A stretch of DNA of 37,308 bases from positions 1 through 37,308 of the forward strand of contig LGRX02035335.1 of NCBI GenBank assembly GCA_001247695.2, written 5' to 3'. The notes under the pieces were generated by a model. It was not told the origin of the DNA. It was given only the letters and a program-made list of their open reading frames with translations, and ran no database searches. The position numbers were made by a program, and so were the translations under genes. This stretch comes from Cymbomonas tetramitiformis. Its lineage: Eukaryota; Chlorophyta; Pyramimonadophyceae; Pyramimonadales; Pyramimonadaceae. Each line of letters begins with the position of its first letter. Within the stretch, counting starts at the first letter, position 1. Of this stretch, positions 9,575-18,811 are shown piece after piece.

Positions 9575-9862
9575 CTATTTTTGGGCCCGCGGCTTGTAGG
9601 AGGTGGCACGCTCAGGCGGAACGCCGAGAAGTGTGATGATTTTGAAGTTCTCTTCGGACAAGTCTAGCGTCTCCTCGTCGCCGTCGTCGTATAGCACGTG
9701 CGCCTTCCCGTCCTCGTTGAACTCCTTCACCACACCCGGGTAGAAGCAGTCATCGTCCTTCCAGAACACCTCGATTCTCGTACCCACGGTCACCTTGCTT
9801 GCTGTCGTACTCGTAGCAGAGCTTCTTCGTACTTCAGCAGCGTAGTAACTCACGGGCGCGCC
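9575..9862 (-). CDS. Tudor-like module of DIRS-like copy 1 (start of truncated recombinase ORF)
   Basis: This frame overlaps the end of pol and has no clear ATG; it begins about APVSYYAAEV. It contains one compact beta-barrel-like module: TRIEVFWKDDDCFYPGVV, a short turn, then VLYDDGDEETLDLSEENF. That pattern of an aromatic-rich strand followed by YDDGDEE resembles Tudor/Agenet-type folds that bind methylated histone tails. Copy 2 has the same module fused in frame to the tyrosine recombinase. Here the frame runs into a short unrelated tail and stops at 9575, where the LINE begins. The fold assignment rests on pattern only. Confidence 0.6.
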   Translation of the reverse strand, partial: GAPVSYYAAEVRRSSATSTTASKVTVGTRIEVFWKDDDCFYPGVVKEFNEDGKAHVLYDDGDEETLDLSEENFKIITLLGVPPERATSYKPRAQK

Positions 9863-11913
9863 TCGATGAAGAACATCACAGCGTCCCATTTCGAGGGCCC
9901 GAGCAGCTCGGACCCTCCCAGCCTGCTCGGAGTGAACAGGTCCCTGCGCCGTGGCATGATCACCACCTCGGTGGCCAGGGCTTCCAGCTCTCTGAACCAG
10001 GACTGTCCCGGCCAGTACGGAGCCACCACCGTAGCAGCGGCCCCCTCCTCCCGCAGCTTGTGCGCCACCTCGTCCAGCAGCGCCCACGGGGGGTTCACCC
10101 AATTGTTCTCCCCCCGCCAGTCGTACGTCAGAGAGTCCACACCTTCGCACTTCGGGTCTTTCCACGCAGCGTAGTACCGAGGAAGCTGCGCGGAGATCTC
10201 GGAAGCGAACCGGTCGACTGTGTAGGGCCCCCACTGCTTGTTGGCCCACACGAACCAGTCCCGATTCAGCCTCCAGTCGTCCAAATCCTCGCAACGCGAA
10301 AGGTTGTCGGCCCACACGTTGGCCTCGCTGCGGATGTACCGAGCCTGCAACTCGATGTCGTGCAGATCCAGTAGCAGCCAGAGTCTCCTCATTCTCCTCA
10401 TCAGGTCCGGGTTCCTGGAGGTGAAGTGTGACAGCATCGCCACCACCGCCTGGTTGTCGCAGTAGAGCCGTACGACCTTGCCCTCCAGCTCCTGCAGGAA
10501 CGCCTGTACGGTCTTGTACACGGCCTCCAACTCCAGGTGTGTAATGTGCCAGCAGCGCATCTCGTCTGGCCTGAAACCTCGCGCGGGGAACTTCAGGTTC
10601 AGCACTCCTCCCCACGCCGTCATCGAAGAGTCCGTGTGCACCTTCGCTCTCGTCGGGGATCTCCAGATCTTGCGCCCGTTCCACCTGCTCATCACAGGCA
10701 GCCTGGACCACCATTCTAAGTCCCACCGAGCCGAACGCGAGATTTTTACCTTCGCTCCCCAGCTGCGTTTTTTACGCCAGCACGAAGTAGAGCTCCCGTA
10801 GGTAGAGCCGCGCCGCTGGTACTGCCAAGTACACGGATTGGCAGAGTCCCGTGAAGGACGCCAGTCTCCTGGCAGGAATCCACCTCCGATTTCTCGCTGC
10901 GTCGCACAGGATCTCCTTCGCCTTGGTGTGGATTTTGTGCACCCGTCGTTCTGTCACACGGAATTGTCCCAGCTTCAGGTCCACCTCCAGCCCGAGGTGC
11001 TCCACCACCTGCGTAGGCTCCCAGTGGCCCTTCTTCTCGTTCCGCCGTAGGCCAAGTCGATGAAGCACCAGTTGAACTTTTTCTCGACGCAGAAAGCCTT
11101 CTCGCTGAGAGTCGACCAGCACCAGAAAATCGTCCATGTACGGTAGTACTCGCATTCCGCTGTGACGGTTCGCGTCCCCGCCAGCACCACCGGTCCTGCG
11201 ACGGACTGACCATCGCTGTCGTACTGCGGAACCGTCCCGCAGTCTCTTGATTTCTCTGCGATCCTCCGCTGCCTGTGGAGAACGCAAAGCCTCCACCATC
11301 ACGCGTACGAACTTGCAGAAAACTCTCGGAGCGTCGCTCCATCCGAACGGCATCGCTGAACATTGAAGCAGGTCCCCTTGCAGGTCGAACTGCATGAACT
11401 TCTGGAAGTCCGGGTGGATTCCCAGCGCGTGAAAACCGTCCTGGAGGTCGAAGCTGAAGCACCAGTCGCCCGGTTTCGCCAGTCTCCTTAGTTTCTTCAG
11501 CGTCTCCATCTTCACACGATTTTTACACACCACTGGTTCAGCCATCGGAAGTCCACCACCAGTCTCCACTTGTTCGTACCCGGTTTTGGCACTAAAAAAG
11601 CGCGAGAAACGTGAGATCTTCTCGTCGCTCTCGTCCAGGCACCGTTCTCCAGCAGCCTCTCCTTCTCCGCGTCCAGCCACACCTGCTGCTGCCGCGTAGC
11701 ATCCCTCAGTGACACCCCGTGGTCGAACGGAGGCGGAGGCTTGCGCTTCCACCTCAACTTCACCCCGTGAGTAATCCATTGCATCACCTCGGAACTGGCG
11801 CCCGCCGCGCGCCATGCTCCCCTCCGCTGTCTCACCTGCTGTTGCACGGTGAGTTTCCCCCGTCCAGCGCCCGGAGAGGGCTGTTGCGCTGGACGGGGTG
11901 GCGGCACGCACAT
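9850..11913 (-). pseudogene. DIRS-like copy 1 pol: RT, RNase H, methyltransferase-like
   Basis: The ATG overlaps the gag stop. The N-terminal RT part (AFLVPKPGTNKWRLVVDFRWL) reads in one frame to a stop at 11512. The RT core (FSFDLQDGFHALGIHPDFQ, then PFGWSDAPRVF and the catalytic PYMDDFLVL) is in the next frame down to a stop at 10772. RNase H follows in a third frame from about 10730: HTDSS, LELEAV, YCDNQAVV and WADNLSR give the D-E-D-D set. After it comes an NPPW motif at about 10090, like the (D/N)PPY/W motif of adenine methyltransferase folds that DIRS elements carry. The ORF ends at about 9850. The frame breaks lie in an A5 run near 11521-11525 and an A6 run near 10768-10773. Copy 2 is intact at the first site, so the break here is a lesion, not programmed. 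Confidence 0.8.
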
Positions 11914-12917
11914 CACGCATCGGCCGCGGGCTTTCCGCCCCGGCCCTTGCCGCCGCCTTTGTCGGTAGGCTGCTTCGTACCGTCCTTCTCCTTGTTCTTA
12001 CGCTCCTTCCAGCGGTCGCGGTCCCGTGGATCTTTTACAACCCGCGTTTCCGCGCTCGCTGCGTTCTTCGACGTAAGGTTCAGCATCGCCCTGCCGCGGT
12101 TCTTGTCGAAGTCGTTCAGCCATTGCTGCAACACCTCGTCCGCCACCACGCCGTCTGCTGCCTGGTAGACCCTGTCCTCCACGAACTGCAGCTTTGCGCG
12201 TAGAGCGTCTGATCCTCCACGCTGCGAAGAACCAGGCTCCTGCTCCAGCTGCCCGCGCAGTTCCAGCATCGTCCAACGGTTGCAAAGCAACGCGTACACG
12301 CCGTGGACCGAGTTGGTAACCTCGTGGAAGTGTCTCTGCCATTCTCTCAGCGTCAATCCGGAGTCTTCGTTCACGTCCAACGTCTGGTTGCACGCGTTCA
12401 CCACGTCGTGCAAGTAAGACAGCGCTGGAGCCAGAACCATGCACTCGTACTTCATCGAAGAGTTGGACTTCTTGGAGAGCGCGTCGTACGTCTTGCTGCC
12501 GTGCAGGTCGTACAACTGCGGCATCCTCGTTGTCAGTGTCGCCGGCCGCGGTGGGAACGGGTTGACGGAGGCTGCCGGCACGTAGTCCAGCTTCTTCCTT
12601 CTCTCCAGAAGTTGCTCGGCGGTCTTGGCTGCGGATTCCGGGTCAGAAGTCCCAGGCTTCGCTGCCACCTTCGCCTCCAGCTCAACGTTGATTTGTGCTT
12701 GACGTTGAAGCTCAGCACGCAGCAGTCGATGATCCTCTGCCTGCTGCCTCTGCATCTCAAGCAGCTCCCCTTGCTGCTTTTGCATTGTCAGAATTTGTTG
12801 TAACAGCACGTCCTGAGTGGACGGTGCTGCCGGGGAAGGGGAAGCCTGCCCGATGTCCGGCTTCCCCGGGAGGGGAGGGAATTCCTCTGTAGACTTGCTC
12901 TTCGAAGAACCAGCCAT
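11913..12917 (-). CDS. DIRS-like copy 1 gag-like protein
   Basis: An intact 334-codon ORF with an ATG at 12917. The N-terminus has a FPPLPGKP motif. Residues about 35-90 are Gln/Leu-rich and should form a coiled coil. A conserved core follows (RMPQLYDLHGSKTYDAL, then a stretch containing LAPALSYLHD), and the C-terminus is Lys/Gly-rich and basic, suited to binding RNA. No CCHC knuckle is present. Copy 2 encodes the same protein and the conserved core is nearly identical, which shows this is a real coding region. The TGA stop overlaps the ATG of pol in the pentamer TGATG at 11915-11911. The likely role is the structural (capsid-like) protein of the element. Confidence 0.8.
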   Translation of the reverse strand: MAGSSKSKSTEEFPPLPGKPDIGQASPSPAAPSTQDVLLQQILTMQKQQGELLEMQRQQAEDHRLLRAELQRQAQINVELEAKVAAKPGTSDPESAAKTAEQLLERRKKLDYVPAASVNPFPPRPATLTTRMPQLYDLHGSKTYDALSKKSNSSMKYECMVLAPALSYLHDVVNACNQTLDVNEDSGLTLREWQRHFHEVTNSVHGVYALLCNRWTMLELRGQLEQEPGSSQRGGSDALRAKLQFVEDRVYQAADGVVADEVLQQWLNDFDKNRGRAMLNLTSKNAASAETRVVKDPRDRDRWKERKNKEKDGTKQPTDKGGGKGRGGKPAADA

Positions 12918-12919
12918 TT

Positions 12920-13345
12920 TCTCTCCCTCAGAGGAGTAACAGTGAAGTCAATCGTACTGTCGTAGCCGCTGTGAAGCCGTCGTTTGAAGTCGTAACGCCG
13001 TCCCCGCGACTTCTCTGTCAGATCTCCTGTCGTCGTTCGATCGCCGTCGTACAACCAAGTGGTCTAGTCACTACCTACTCTACTGTTTTACCGGTGAAAC
13101 AGGTGAAGAAAATTACAAAATCGGATTTGCAGTGTGCCTCACAGAGTAGTAGGTACCCGTGAAGTTCCTGTTTGCAAGAGCAAAAGGAACAGAGCTGAAC
13201 AGGCGTGTCGCTTCGTGGCTACTTGTACATCCTGTTTGTGTCACGGAGCTACATGTGTCATTCGGCTCTACTGCGGCAGGAGTCACGGATTCTGAAAGTC
13301 TGAAACCACAAAAATTCTGTTGCACTCCAATTTGAACAAATCAGA
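12920..13345 (-). repeat. 5' terminal region of DIRS-like copy 1
   Basis: Read on the minus strand it begins GTTCAAATTGGAGTGCAACA and is collinear with 19063-19400 (start of copy 2) and with 32508-32690. Shared blocks include a segment with GTGACTCCTGC, one with ACATGTAGCTCCG, CTGTTCAGCTCTGTTCC and CAGGAACTTCACGGGTA. It is the terminal repeat and untranslated leader of the element. The matching inverted or split 3' repeat is not in the window. Confidence 0.65.
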
Positions 13346-13373
13346 AAAGTTGCAACAAAAATACCATCAATTG

Positions 13374-13470
13374 GTTGGAATAGCTCAGTGGTAGAGCGCC
13401 CATGATCAAAGCGGGAGGTCGGCGGTTCGTTTCCCCTTCCAAACTTTTCTCGATAAAAAAATAAAAAATA
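13374..13470 (+). other. tRNA-like retropseudogene / short SINE
   Basis: GTTGGAA at 13374 could pair with TTCCAAA at 13437. The D-arm GCTCAGTGGTAGAGC is canonical, with a good A box, and GGCGGTTCGTTTCC resembles a T-arm and B box. The molecule is degenerate: the anticodon stem has mismatches, the loop lacks U33, the invariant A58 is T, and the first acceptor pair fails. The unit is followed by TTTT and an A-rich tract (ATAAAAAAATAAAAAATA), as in a retroposed tRNA or tRNA-headed SINE. No anticodon can be assigned safely. Confidence 0.5.
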
Positions 13471-13474
13471 TGTA

Positions 13475-14098
13475 ACCCATGCGTGGACGACTCCGTCAAA
13501 GCTCGCCCCCTCCGCTGGCCATCGGACCCGAACACGGCGCCCAAGCACCCCCGCCCCGAGACCCCAGCAATCCCACTGCGGGCCGGGCTCCTGTCGCTCC
13601 TCCTGAGCCAGCCCCTCGGCCTGACCCGAACCAGCCCTTGCAATGTCCGCTTCCTCCGCACCCCCCACTTCCCGGGTGAGGCTCTCCATCATGCGCACGG
13701 TTCGCCGCCGCCGAGCGCCCAGCCCCGGTCTCCCAACTCCACCACACGAGCCGCCGATTGCTGCCCTCTGAGCATGCCGCCCAGTCTGCTCAGTTCGTCC
13801 ACCCGCCTGTCCGCTCACGCCTCCCACGTCGCTAGGCACCCTAGAAGCAGCACCCGCCTCCGCCGGTCGCCCACCACGGCGTTGGCCAAGCCCACTCCTC
13901 CGCAGGCTTGCCGCCCTGCTAGCTGACCTCGTAGTCACCCCAGCTGCCGCCGCACCTACGCTCGGAACCGCCACTCCGCTCGGGACGGCTCCACCTGCTA
14001 ATGTCGACCGTGTCGACCTAGCTAGTACGGGCACCGACACTGGCTGCCCCGCTAAACGTCGTCGATCTCGTCGACCTATTGCCACCACTATTCGCCAT
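13475..14098 (-). pseudogene. Ser/Arg-rich protein with truncated Tudor-like module
   Basis: The start is an ATG at 14098 (MANSGGNRSTRSTTFSG), shared with the second copy at 29081. The N-terminal region is Ser/Thr/Arg/Gly/Ala-rich and disordered. It changes frame near 14020 relative to the other copy, then runs to a C-terminal module GRRVRVRWPAEGASFDGVV followed by HAWV. There the tRNA-like insert truncates it. In the other copy the module continues to RYDDGDEVSHDL, so this copy has lost the second half of the fold. A gag-like or chromatin-binding role is possible but not shown. Confidence 0.5.
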
Positions 14099-15358
14099 GG
14101 TGCTCTGTGACCTCGTTCTCATCGTACTCACCGTTACCACGTTGCTATTGCTGCCACCCGTGAGCGGCTCATCGCCGTTACAAGTAATCGTCATCATCAT
14201 CATAGTCGAAAGCTAGAGGGAATTTTGAAAGCGCGCAAGCCTGCCGGCGGAAGCGAGCATTCCGCAGATTGACATCCCAACCCCCAACACATTGGTAATC
14301 ACATGGGTATGATCCCCAACTGGAAAAGGACCCCTCCATGCCCTGATGGCCATCGCCACCAGGTGCCTCCCAGATCCTCCAGACCGACAACCCGCCGCGG
14401 AGGACATGGTGCCCAACGCGGGCCAGTGACCTGTCATACCGATGGAAGCGTTCCTTCAGCCTGCGCCCCCGAATGCTCGCCGACCCAATTGGGCCAATTC
14501 TCATCAGCACCCACCCCGCAGGGCATCGCGCAATGCACGAGGTGAAGAAGCCCCGGGGAGACGAGGGGCTGGTGGTGCAAACACCAAGGTCACACAGGAA
14601 AACTCCCGGATAGGCAGCTCCAACCAGCTGAAAAACTCCTCGTTGTCGATCACAACGGCCGCCCGCCACGCCGCCGCTGCCCATTCCGCCGCCCACCGTC
14701 CAGCCGTACGGCCCGCCTCCAAGGGCGAGTTCCTGACCGTCCGAAAGCAACCGAACCCCGCAGCCGCCGCCGCCAAGCGACACAACAGCAGGTGCCATCA
14801 CGGATCTACGCTCCGCGCACCAAAACATGGCGCTCCCCGCAACATCCACAGAGTCCCACAGGCCCAAATCCCCACCTCCAAACCACCGTCGCAACCCCCC
14901 CAGGCGCACCGGCAAAACGCCGCCACGGCACACCCGGGGCCAAGCAAAAGGGGAGACACAAAGACCCGTCAGAACCGTGGGCCACAGGGGTTCCAGCAGC
15001 CCATGCTCCCGGACACCCGCCGCCCTCAAAGAAACGCAAGAAAGAGGGCGGCCTCATCTCATCAACACCCGCCCCGAAGGGCCCAACAGCACGCTCACCG
15101 CGTAGAGTGAAGAAGCCTCGCGGGAGACGAGGGACCGGCGAACCTGCCGCCAACCAGGCGGTCCGAACCGGCCGCGCACACAGCAGCCCCACAACATCGC
15201 ACCGTGGGCCGCCGGGGAAACCTAAGAATAGGTTGTGTGCGTTCCCCAGCCCGCCGACTGGGTTCAACCCCTTGATGCGCACGTTCAGCTCACCCAGCCC
15301 AAAACGGGCCGGGGGTTTCCAAGCAAGGGGGACCACGTGGAGAAGTGCGCGCCCCCCT
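13475..15358 (-). mobile_element. Tudor-bearing retroelement-like family, copy 1
   Basis: This segment is closely related to 28470-29165 joined to 31191-32378, so it is a dispersed element of at least 1.9 kb. The high-coordinate end is sharp: after GTGCGCGCCCCCC at about 15358 the host-like sequence resumes, and the same end occurs at about 32378. The low-coordinate end is broken by the tRNA-like insert and DIRS copy 1. The first 1.1 kb on the minus strand is very GC-rich; several long frames are open there, but none is clearly coding, so I treat it as a leader of uncertain content. The ORF with the Tudor-like module follows. No RT or transposase is present in either copy, so the class is unknown. 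Confidence 0.6.
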
Positions 15359-15689
15359 ATGGCTGTCTTGGAGCCTTGGGGACTCCTTGCTTGATTGGAC
15401 TCCTCGGACATTTGGTTGGGCAAATAGAGGTTTGATTGGACTTTGCAAGCCTCTGTGGCTGGCAGCATGCATGGGATGGCGTGCAAGCAAGAGTGCCACA
15501 CACACCCTATCGCTACCTCACATATTTCTCTACCACGCACGGCGCACGGCACACTTGCAATATACGGAGGTTGTTTCAAGGAGACTGCTGGATAGGGTGC
15601 TTGTTTCGTAGTCACCCTTGCTGCACCTCATTGGATCGGAGGTGGGTCACACCAACTGATGATCGTGCATGTCACCTTGAGTGTTCTTC

Positions 15690-15744
15690 GATGAAGCAGA
15701 GGCACAGCAACGGGAAGCGGAAGACATGCGTCGCAAGGCCGAGG
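15690..15744 (+). CDS. Coiled-coil gene exon, left copy (acceptor uncertain)
   Basis: Reading EAEAQQREAEDMRRKAE, this is followed directly by a donor GTGAGG after 15744, in phase 0. The matching stretch on the right (about 35486-35541) reads the same except for one residue. The upstream acceptor is unclear, so the 5' boundary is approximate. The peptide is highly charged with a heptad-like pattern. Confidence 0.45.
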
Positions 15745-16169
15745 TGAGGGCATGGCGTCGGGGGTTTGATGCGGGCAAATTTCAAGAATGTGCACTTGTG
15801 AGCAGATGGGGTGCACTTGCTTGATGCTTTGACTTTATGAACAAAGGAGGGTGATAGTGGCATGCTTTTCCGATGTAAACTCATTCTGTTGATGTCAATG
15901 CTTCGCCACGGCACCGACCTATCATTGCTTGTATTGTTTCCCCTTCTATCTCACCAGTGAAATTTAAGTTGCCAAATATTTGCTTATGCCCCGAAGCATA
16001 ATCATGATGTCCCCACTTTACCCTCTGCATGTTTAATATTCACAAATCAATTAAGGGGATTAAGGGAGTAATGCGATCTTTGCATGATCAGATATTTACC
16101 ACCGAGCTGCAGGAATATATGCGAATTGTGTATGTGCTAATAAATCCCATGCGGTCGTAAATTCTTCAG

Positions 16170-16244
16170 ATGATCAAGCAGGTATTGGAAGCTAAGGAAC
16201 TCGAGTTTACGCAGCTTAAGCAGCAGTTTCAGAATGGAGAGCAG
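16170..16244 (+). CDS. Coiled-coil gene exon a, left copy
   Basis: This is a 75-bp exon, 25 codons in phase 0, between TTCTTCAG and GTGCAG. It reads MIKQVLEAKELEF followed by TQLKQQFQNGEQ. The right copy (35960-36034) keeps both splice sites, the length and the frame with a handful of substitutions, which supports selection for coding before or after duplication. It is part of a long coiled coil; the parent protein is not recognised. Confidence 0.6.
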
Positions 16245-17275
16245 GTGCAGTGGCCCTACCTGGCACCAATAATGAAGGGTTCATCGGAGAGGCGTGTTAG
16301 CTGTTTCTAGAATGTAAAGCAAACTCGGGACGTCGTCACTGGCACAGCAACACCTGAAGCGGCCTGAGCTGAACATATATATGCATGCGTGATTTGTGCA
16401 CGAACATGAAGCCGTGCAACATACCTACGTTTGGAAAGCGTGCTGAATAGAAGACAAAAGTAGAGCTGGTGCGCAGCAAGGCCCTGGAACCACTGAAGGT
16501 TCTTAGACAAATACATACCGTGTGTAGCAAACCCTATAAGTAAGTCCTTAAGGTGCTACGGAAGCTCTGGACATTACTGGCACGGCAACACAAGTGCAGA
16601 GAATTCTGACCAAAAGAAATTGGGCTGAGGTGTCTACAACTAAAGTTCCCAGCAAGCAATATGCGTTGTTTACCTTTTGCTTTCATTCTGTAATTTCGAA
16701 CATTTCAGCCGAAATAATCACATATAGCAGAGATTTCCATAATCCTAGCTTACTTCAATTCATACCAGTGAAAATCTTAATTGAATTGATTGATCCAGCC
16801 GCCGCAGACCTATGTACATCTTTTCTCATGTTGATCCCAAGGAGTTCCAGCAATCACCATACGGCACTCTGATAGCTGTTTCCAGTCATGGGAGCAGTTG
16901 CCAGCAGGGTGCCTCGCTTGAGATTCTAAGACTGGATCCGCGGTGTCCTTACACTTCTTGATTCTTAGGCTGATCTCAGAATCTCAAAGCTGGTGAACTT
17001 TGATGCAAGTCATACTTTGCAAAGGCCCAGCACTCTTGGTTGGTTGGTTCCTGTGCCACATGGGTTTTGGAAGCCGCCCGGATGCCATGCCAGGCAAAGC
17101 CTCGTCTCGCTATCTCGAAAACACCAACCTACCCCCTTTGGTGGTCAATCTATCACCATTTGTCACCTCTCCAAAAATAAGTTTTCATCGCATGCAACTT
17201 CCTATACACACAACCAATCGTTTCCTGTGCCAAATGCGGGCGTAGGCTGTATCATGTTTTAAAACATAAGTTATT

Positions 17276-17276
17276 G

Positions 17277-17307
<31 letters not shown>

Positions 17308-17420
17308 GTGTATATATGTATATGTATATGTATATGTGTGTATATATGTATATGTATATGTATATGTGTGTATATATGTATATGTGTATGTATATGTGTG
17401 TATATATGTATATGTTTGAT
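17276..17420. repeat. TATATG/TGTATATA microsatellite
   Basis: About 145 bp of TATATG units broken regularly by TGTGTATATATG, giving a higher-order period near 40 bp. It lies in an intron of the left coiled-coil segment and is absent from the right copy. Confidence 0.9.
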
Positions 17421-17669
17421 ATATATAAGGAAATTGACACTACATTGCTTGACACGCAAGAGCTAGCAACTGTGCCCCGTCACACCAGAAGGCACACGCC
17501 CGACACCTATACCCAAACAATAATGACCGACACACCACCCCAAACACTCAATCCCAAATATGTAGATCAATGCAAGCAGAGGATCCACCTTCGGTCAATC
17601 GTGTCCCTGGGTGGCACCCAACGGAGGCAGGACAGAGGGAGCAGTAAGCCCAGCAACAGAACATGCTTA

Positions 17670-18318
17670 TTGCCTATTACCCGCAGCTTAAGGTGGCTTA
17701 AGCCACCTTAACTTGAAGGGCTCATTGGGGCTTCCTCGGCGGTGCTTTCAAAATTTGGAGACCTATGACGTCAAGATCTTGAGCTGCTCTTTCTGCAGTG
17801 TCTTATCAAAAGTTTGATCTGAGTTCATCTTGACCCTCAAAATCTCGGTTGAAGTAGGGTGGGTATTTCCCAATTTTGCTTAAGATGGCTTAAGCCACCT
17901 TAAGCCAATTAGCTCACGGGGGCTTCCTCGAAGGCGCTTTTCAAAATTTGGAGACCTATGATGTCAAGATCTCGAGCTGCTCTTTCTGCATTGTGTTGCC
18001 AAAAGTTTGATCCGAGGTCATCTTGGCCCTCAAAATCTCGGTTGAAATAGCATGGGTATGCAAAAACCGGAAAAAATAGCTCAAAATTCACTAAATGTTG
18101 CACCCTCTTGGATACTTCCCAAAATTGCTCACCGGGAACTTGGGCTCGCCGAATAGTGCATATAGTGTCTAAAAGAAGACATTGTCGCCGTCATTTTGAG
18201 CTAAAAAAATCTAGTTTCCGGTACCAATAGCTCCCGCAATAATTGAAAACGTTAAGGTGGCTTAAGCCACCCTAAATCGTTGTTAGGGTGGCTTAAGCCA
18301 CCCGAAGGGTAATAGCCA
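17670..18318. mobile_element. 649-bp MITE with TTA target duplication (PIF/Harbinger-like?)
   Basis: The uninterrupted intron in the other copies reads ACATGCTTATGCAATGT, whereas here it is split. TTA at 17667-17669 and TTA at 18319-18321 flank an insert whose ends are TTGCCTATTACCC and GGGTAATAGCCA, imperfect inverted repeats. A TTA duplication is the PIF/Harbinger signature, but the termini are short and no transposase is coded. Internally there is a tandem duplication with period about 190 bp, from about 17690 and 17880. Palindromic GGCTTAAGCC cores occur at about 17696, 17887, 18258 and 18290. Confidence 0.65.
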
Positions 18319-18347
18319 TTATGCCGTGTATGCGTTTGAGAATGCAG

Positions 18348-18440
18348 GCTACCTGCACCTTGGGAAAACTCAAGGCGGATTTGGAAGCTGAGAAGCTCCG
18401 GTGTACACTGCTTAAGCAGAAGTTTCAGGATGGAGAGCAG
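18348..18440 (+). CDS. Coiled-coil gene exon b, left copy only
   Basis: This is a 93-bp, 31-codon exon in phase 0 between AATGCAG and GTGCAG. Its first half (LGKLKADLEAEK) resembles exon c (LGNLKVKFEAQE). Its second half (LLKQKFQDGEQ) resembles exon a (LKQQFQNGEQ), and both flanking introns are also shared with those exons. It looks like an internal tandem duplication that joined the two types. No equivalent exists in the right copy. Confidence 0.55.
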
Positions 18441-18811
18441 GTGCAGTGGCCCTACCTGGCACCAATAATGAGATGTGTTAGCTGTTTCTAGAATGTAAAG
18501 CAAATTCGGGACGTCGTCACTGGCACAACAACACCTGAAGCGGCCTGAGCTGAACATATATATGCATGCGTGATTTGTGCACGAACATGAAGCCATGCAA
18601 CATACCTACGTTTGGAAAGCGTGCTGAATAGAAGACGAAAGTAGAGCTGGTGCGCAAGGCCCTGGAACCACTGAAGGTTCTTAGACAAATACATACCGTG
18701 TGTAGCAAACCCTATAAGTAAGTCCTTAAGTTGCTACGGAAGCTCTACAGGGAGCAGTAAGGCCAACGACAGAACATGCTTATGCAATGTAACATGTGTT
18801 TGAGAATGCAG

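Larger units (their letters stand above)
1..9575 (-). mobile_element. Non-LTR retrotransposon (LINE) with Ulp1-like protease, APE endonuclease and RT
   Basis: Read on the minus strand, this stretch gives the order expected of a LINE: a basic, low-complexity first ORF (9263 to about 6498), then a long ORF2 with protease, endonuclease and reverse transcriptase (6441 to 93). The 5' end lies between the start of ORF1 and the remains of DIRS copy 1, near 9560-9640. No poly(A) tail is visible, because the window begins within about 90 bp of the ORF2 stop. Lesions relative to an active element are an in-frame TAA at 7356-7358 and a one-base frameshift near 1161-1170. The element seems to have landed in, or recombined with, DIRS copy 1, because that copy loses its recombinase exactly here. 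Confidence 0.85.
9576..13345 (-). mobile_element. DIRS-like (tyrosine-recombinase) retrotransposon, copy 1, 3'-truncated
   Basis: Minus-strand order is terminal region (13336 to about 12920), gag (12917-11913), pol with RT, RNase H and methyltransferase-like parts (11913-9850), then a Tudor-like module (about 9860-9575). Copy 2 at 19065-23825 gives the same order and continues into a tyrosine recombinase, which here is replaced by the LINE. Gag is intact and pol has at least two frameshifts, both in runs of A. No integrase or LTRs are seen. The RT-RNase H-MT-YR order is that of DIRS/PAT-type elements. Confidence 0.8.

Noticed and set aside
10772..11920. 382-codon ORF taken as one protein
   Set aside because: Its first third is a shadow. 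The conserved RT N-terminus lies in the other frame, and only the part after the A5 run is genuine.
13374..13444. Functional tRNA gene
   Set aside because: Anticodon stem mismatches, no U33 and a changed T-loop A58 argue against function.
14178..15615. Long ORFs of 200-283 codons on both strands in the GC-rich leader of the Tudor-bearing element (also 31188-32048)
   Set aside because: Open frames are expected by chance at this GC content. Different frames are open in different parts, and none shows a recognisable domain.
17274..17711. ORFs of alternating Met/Tyr or Ile/Tyr/Thr over the TATATG tract
   Set aside because: Simple-sequence artefact of the microsatellite.
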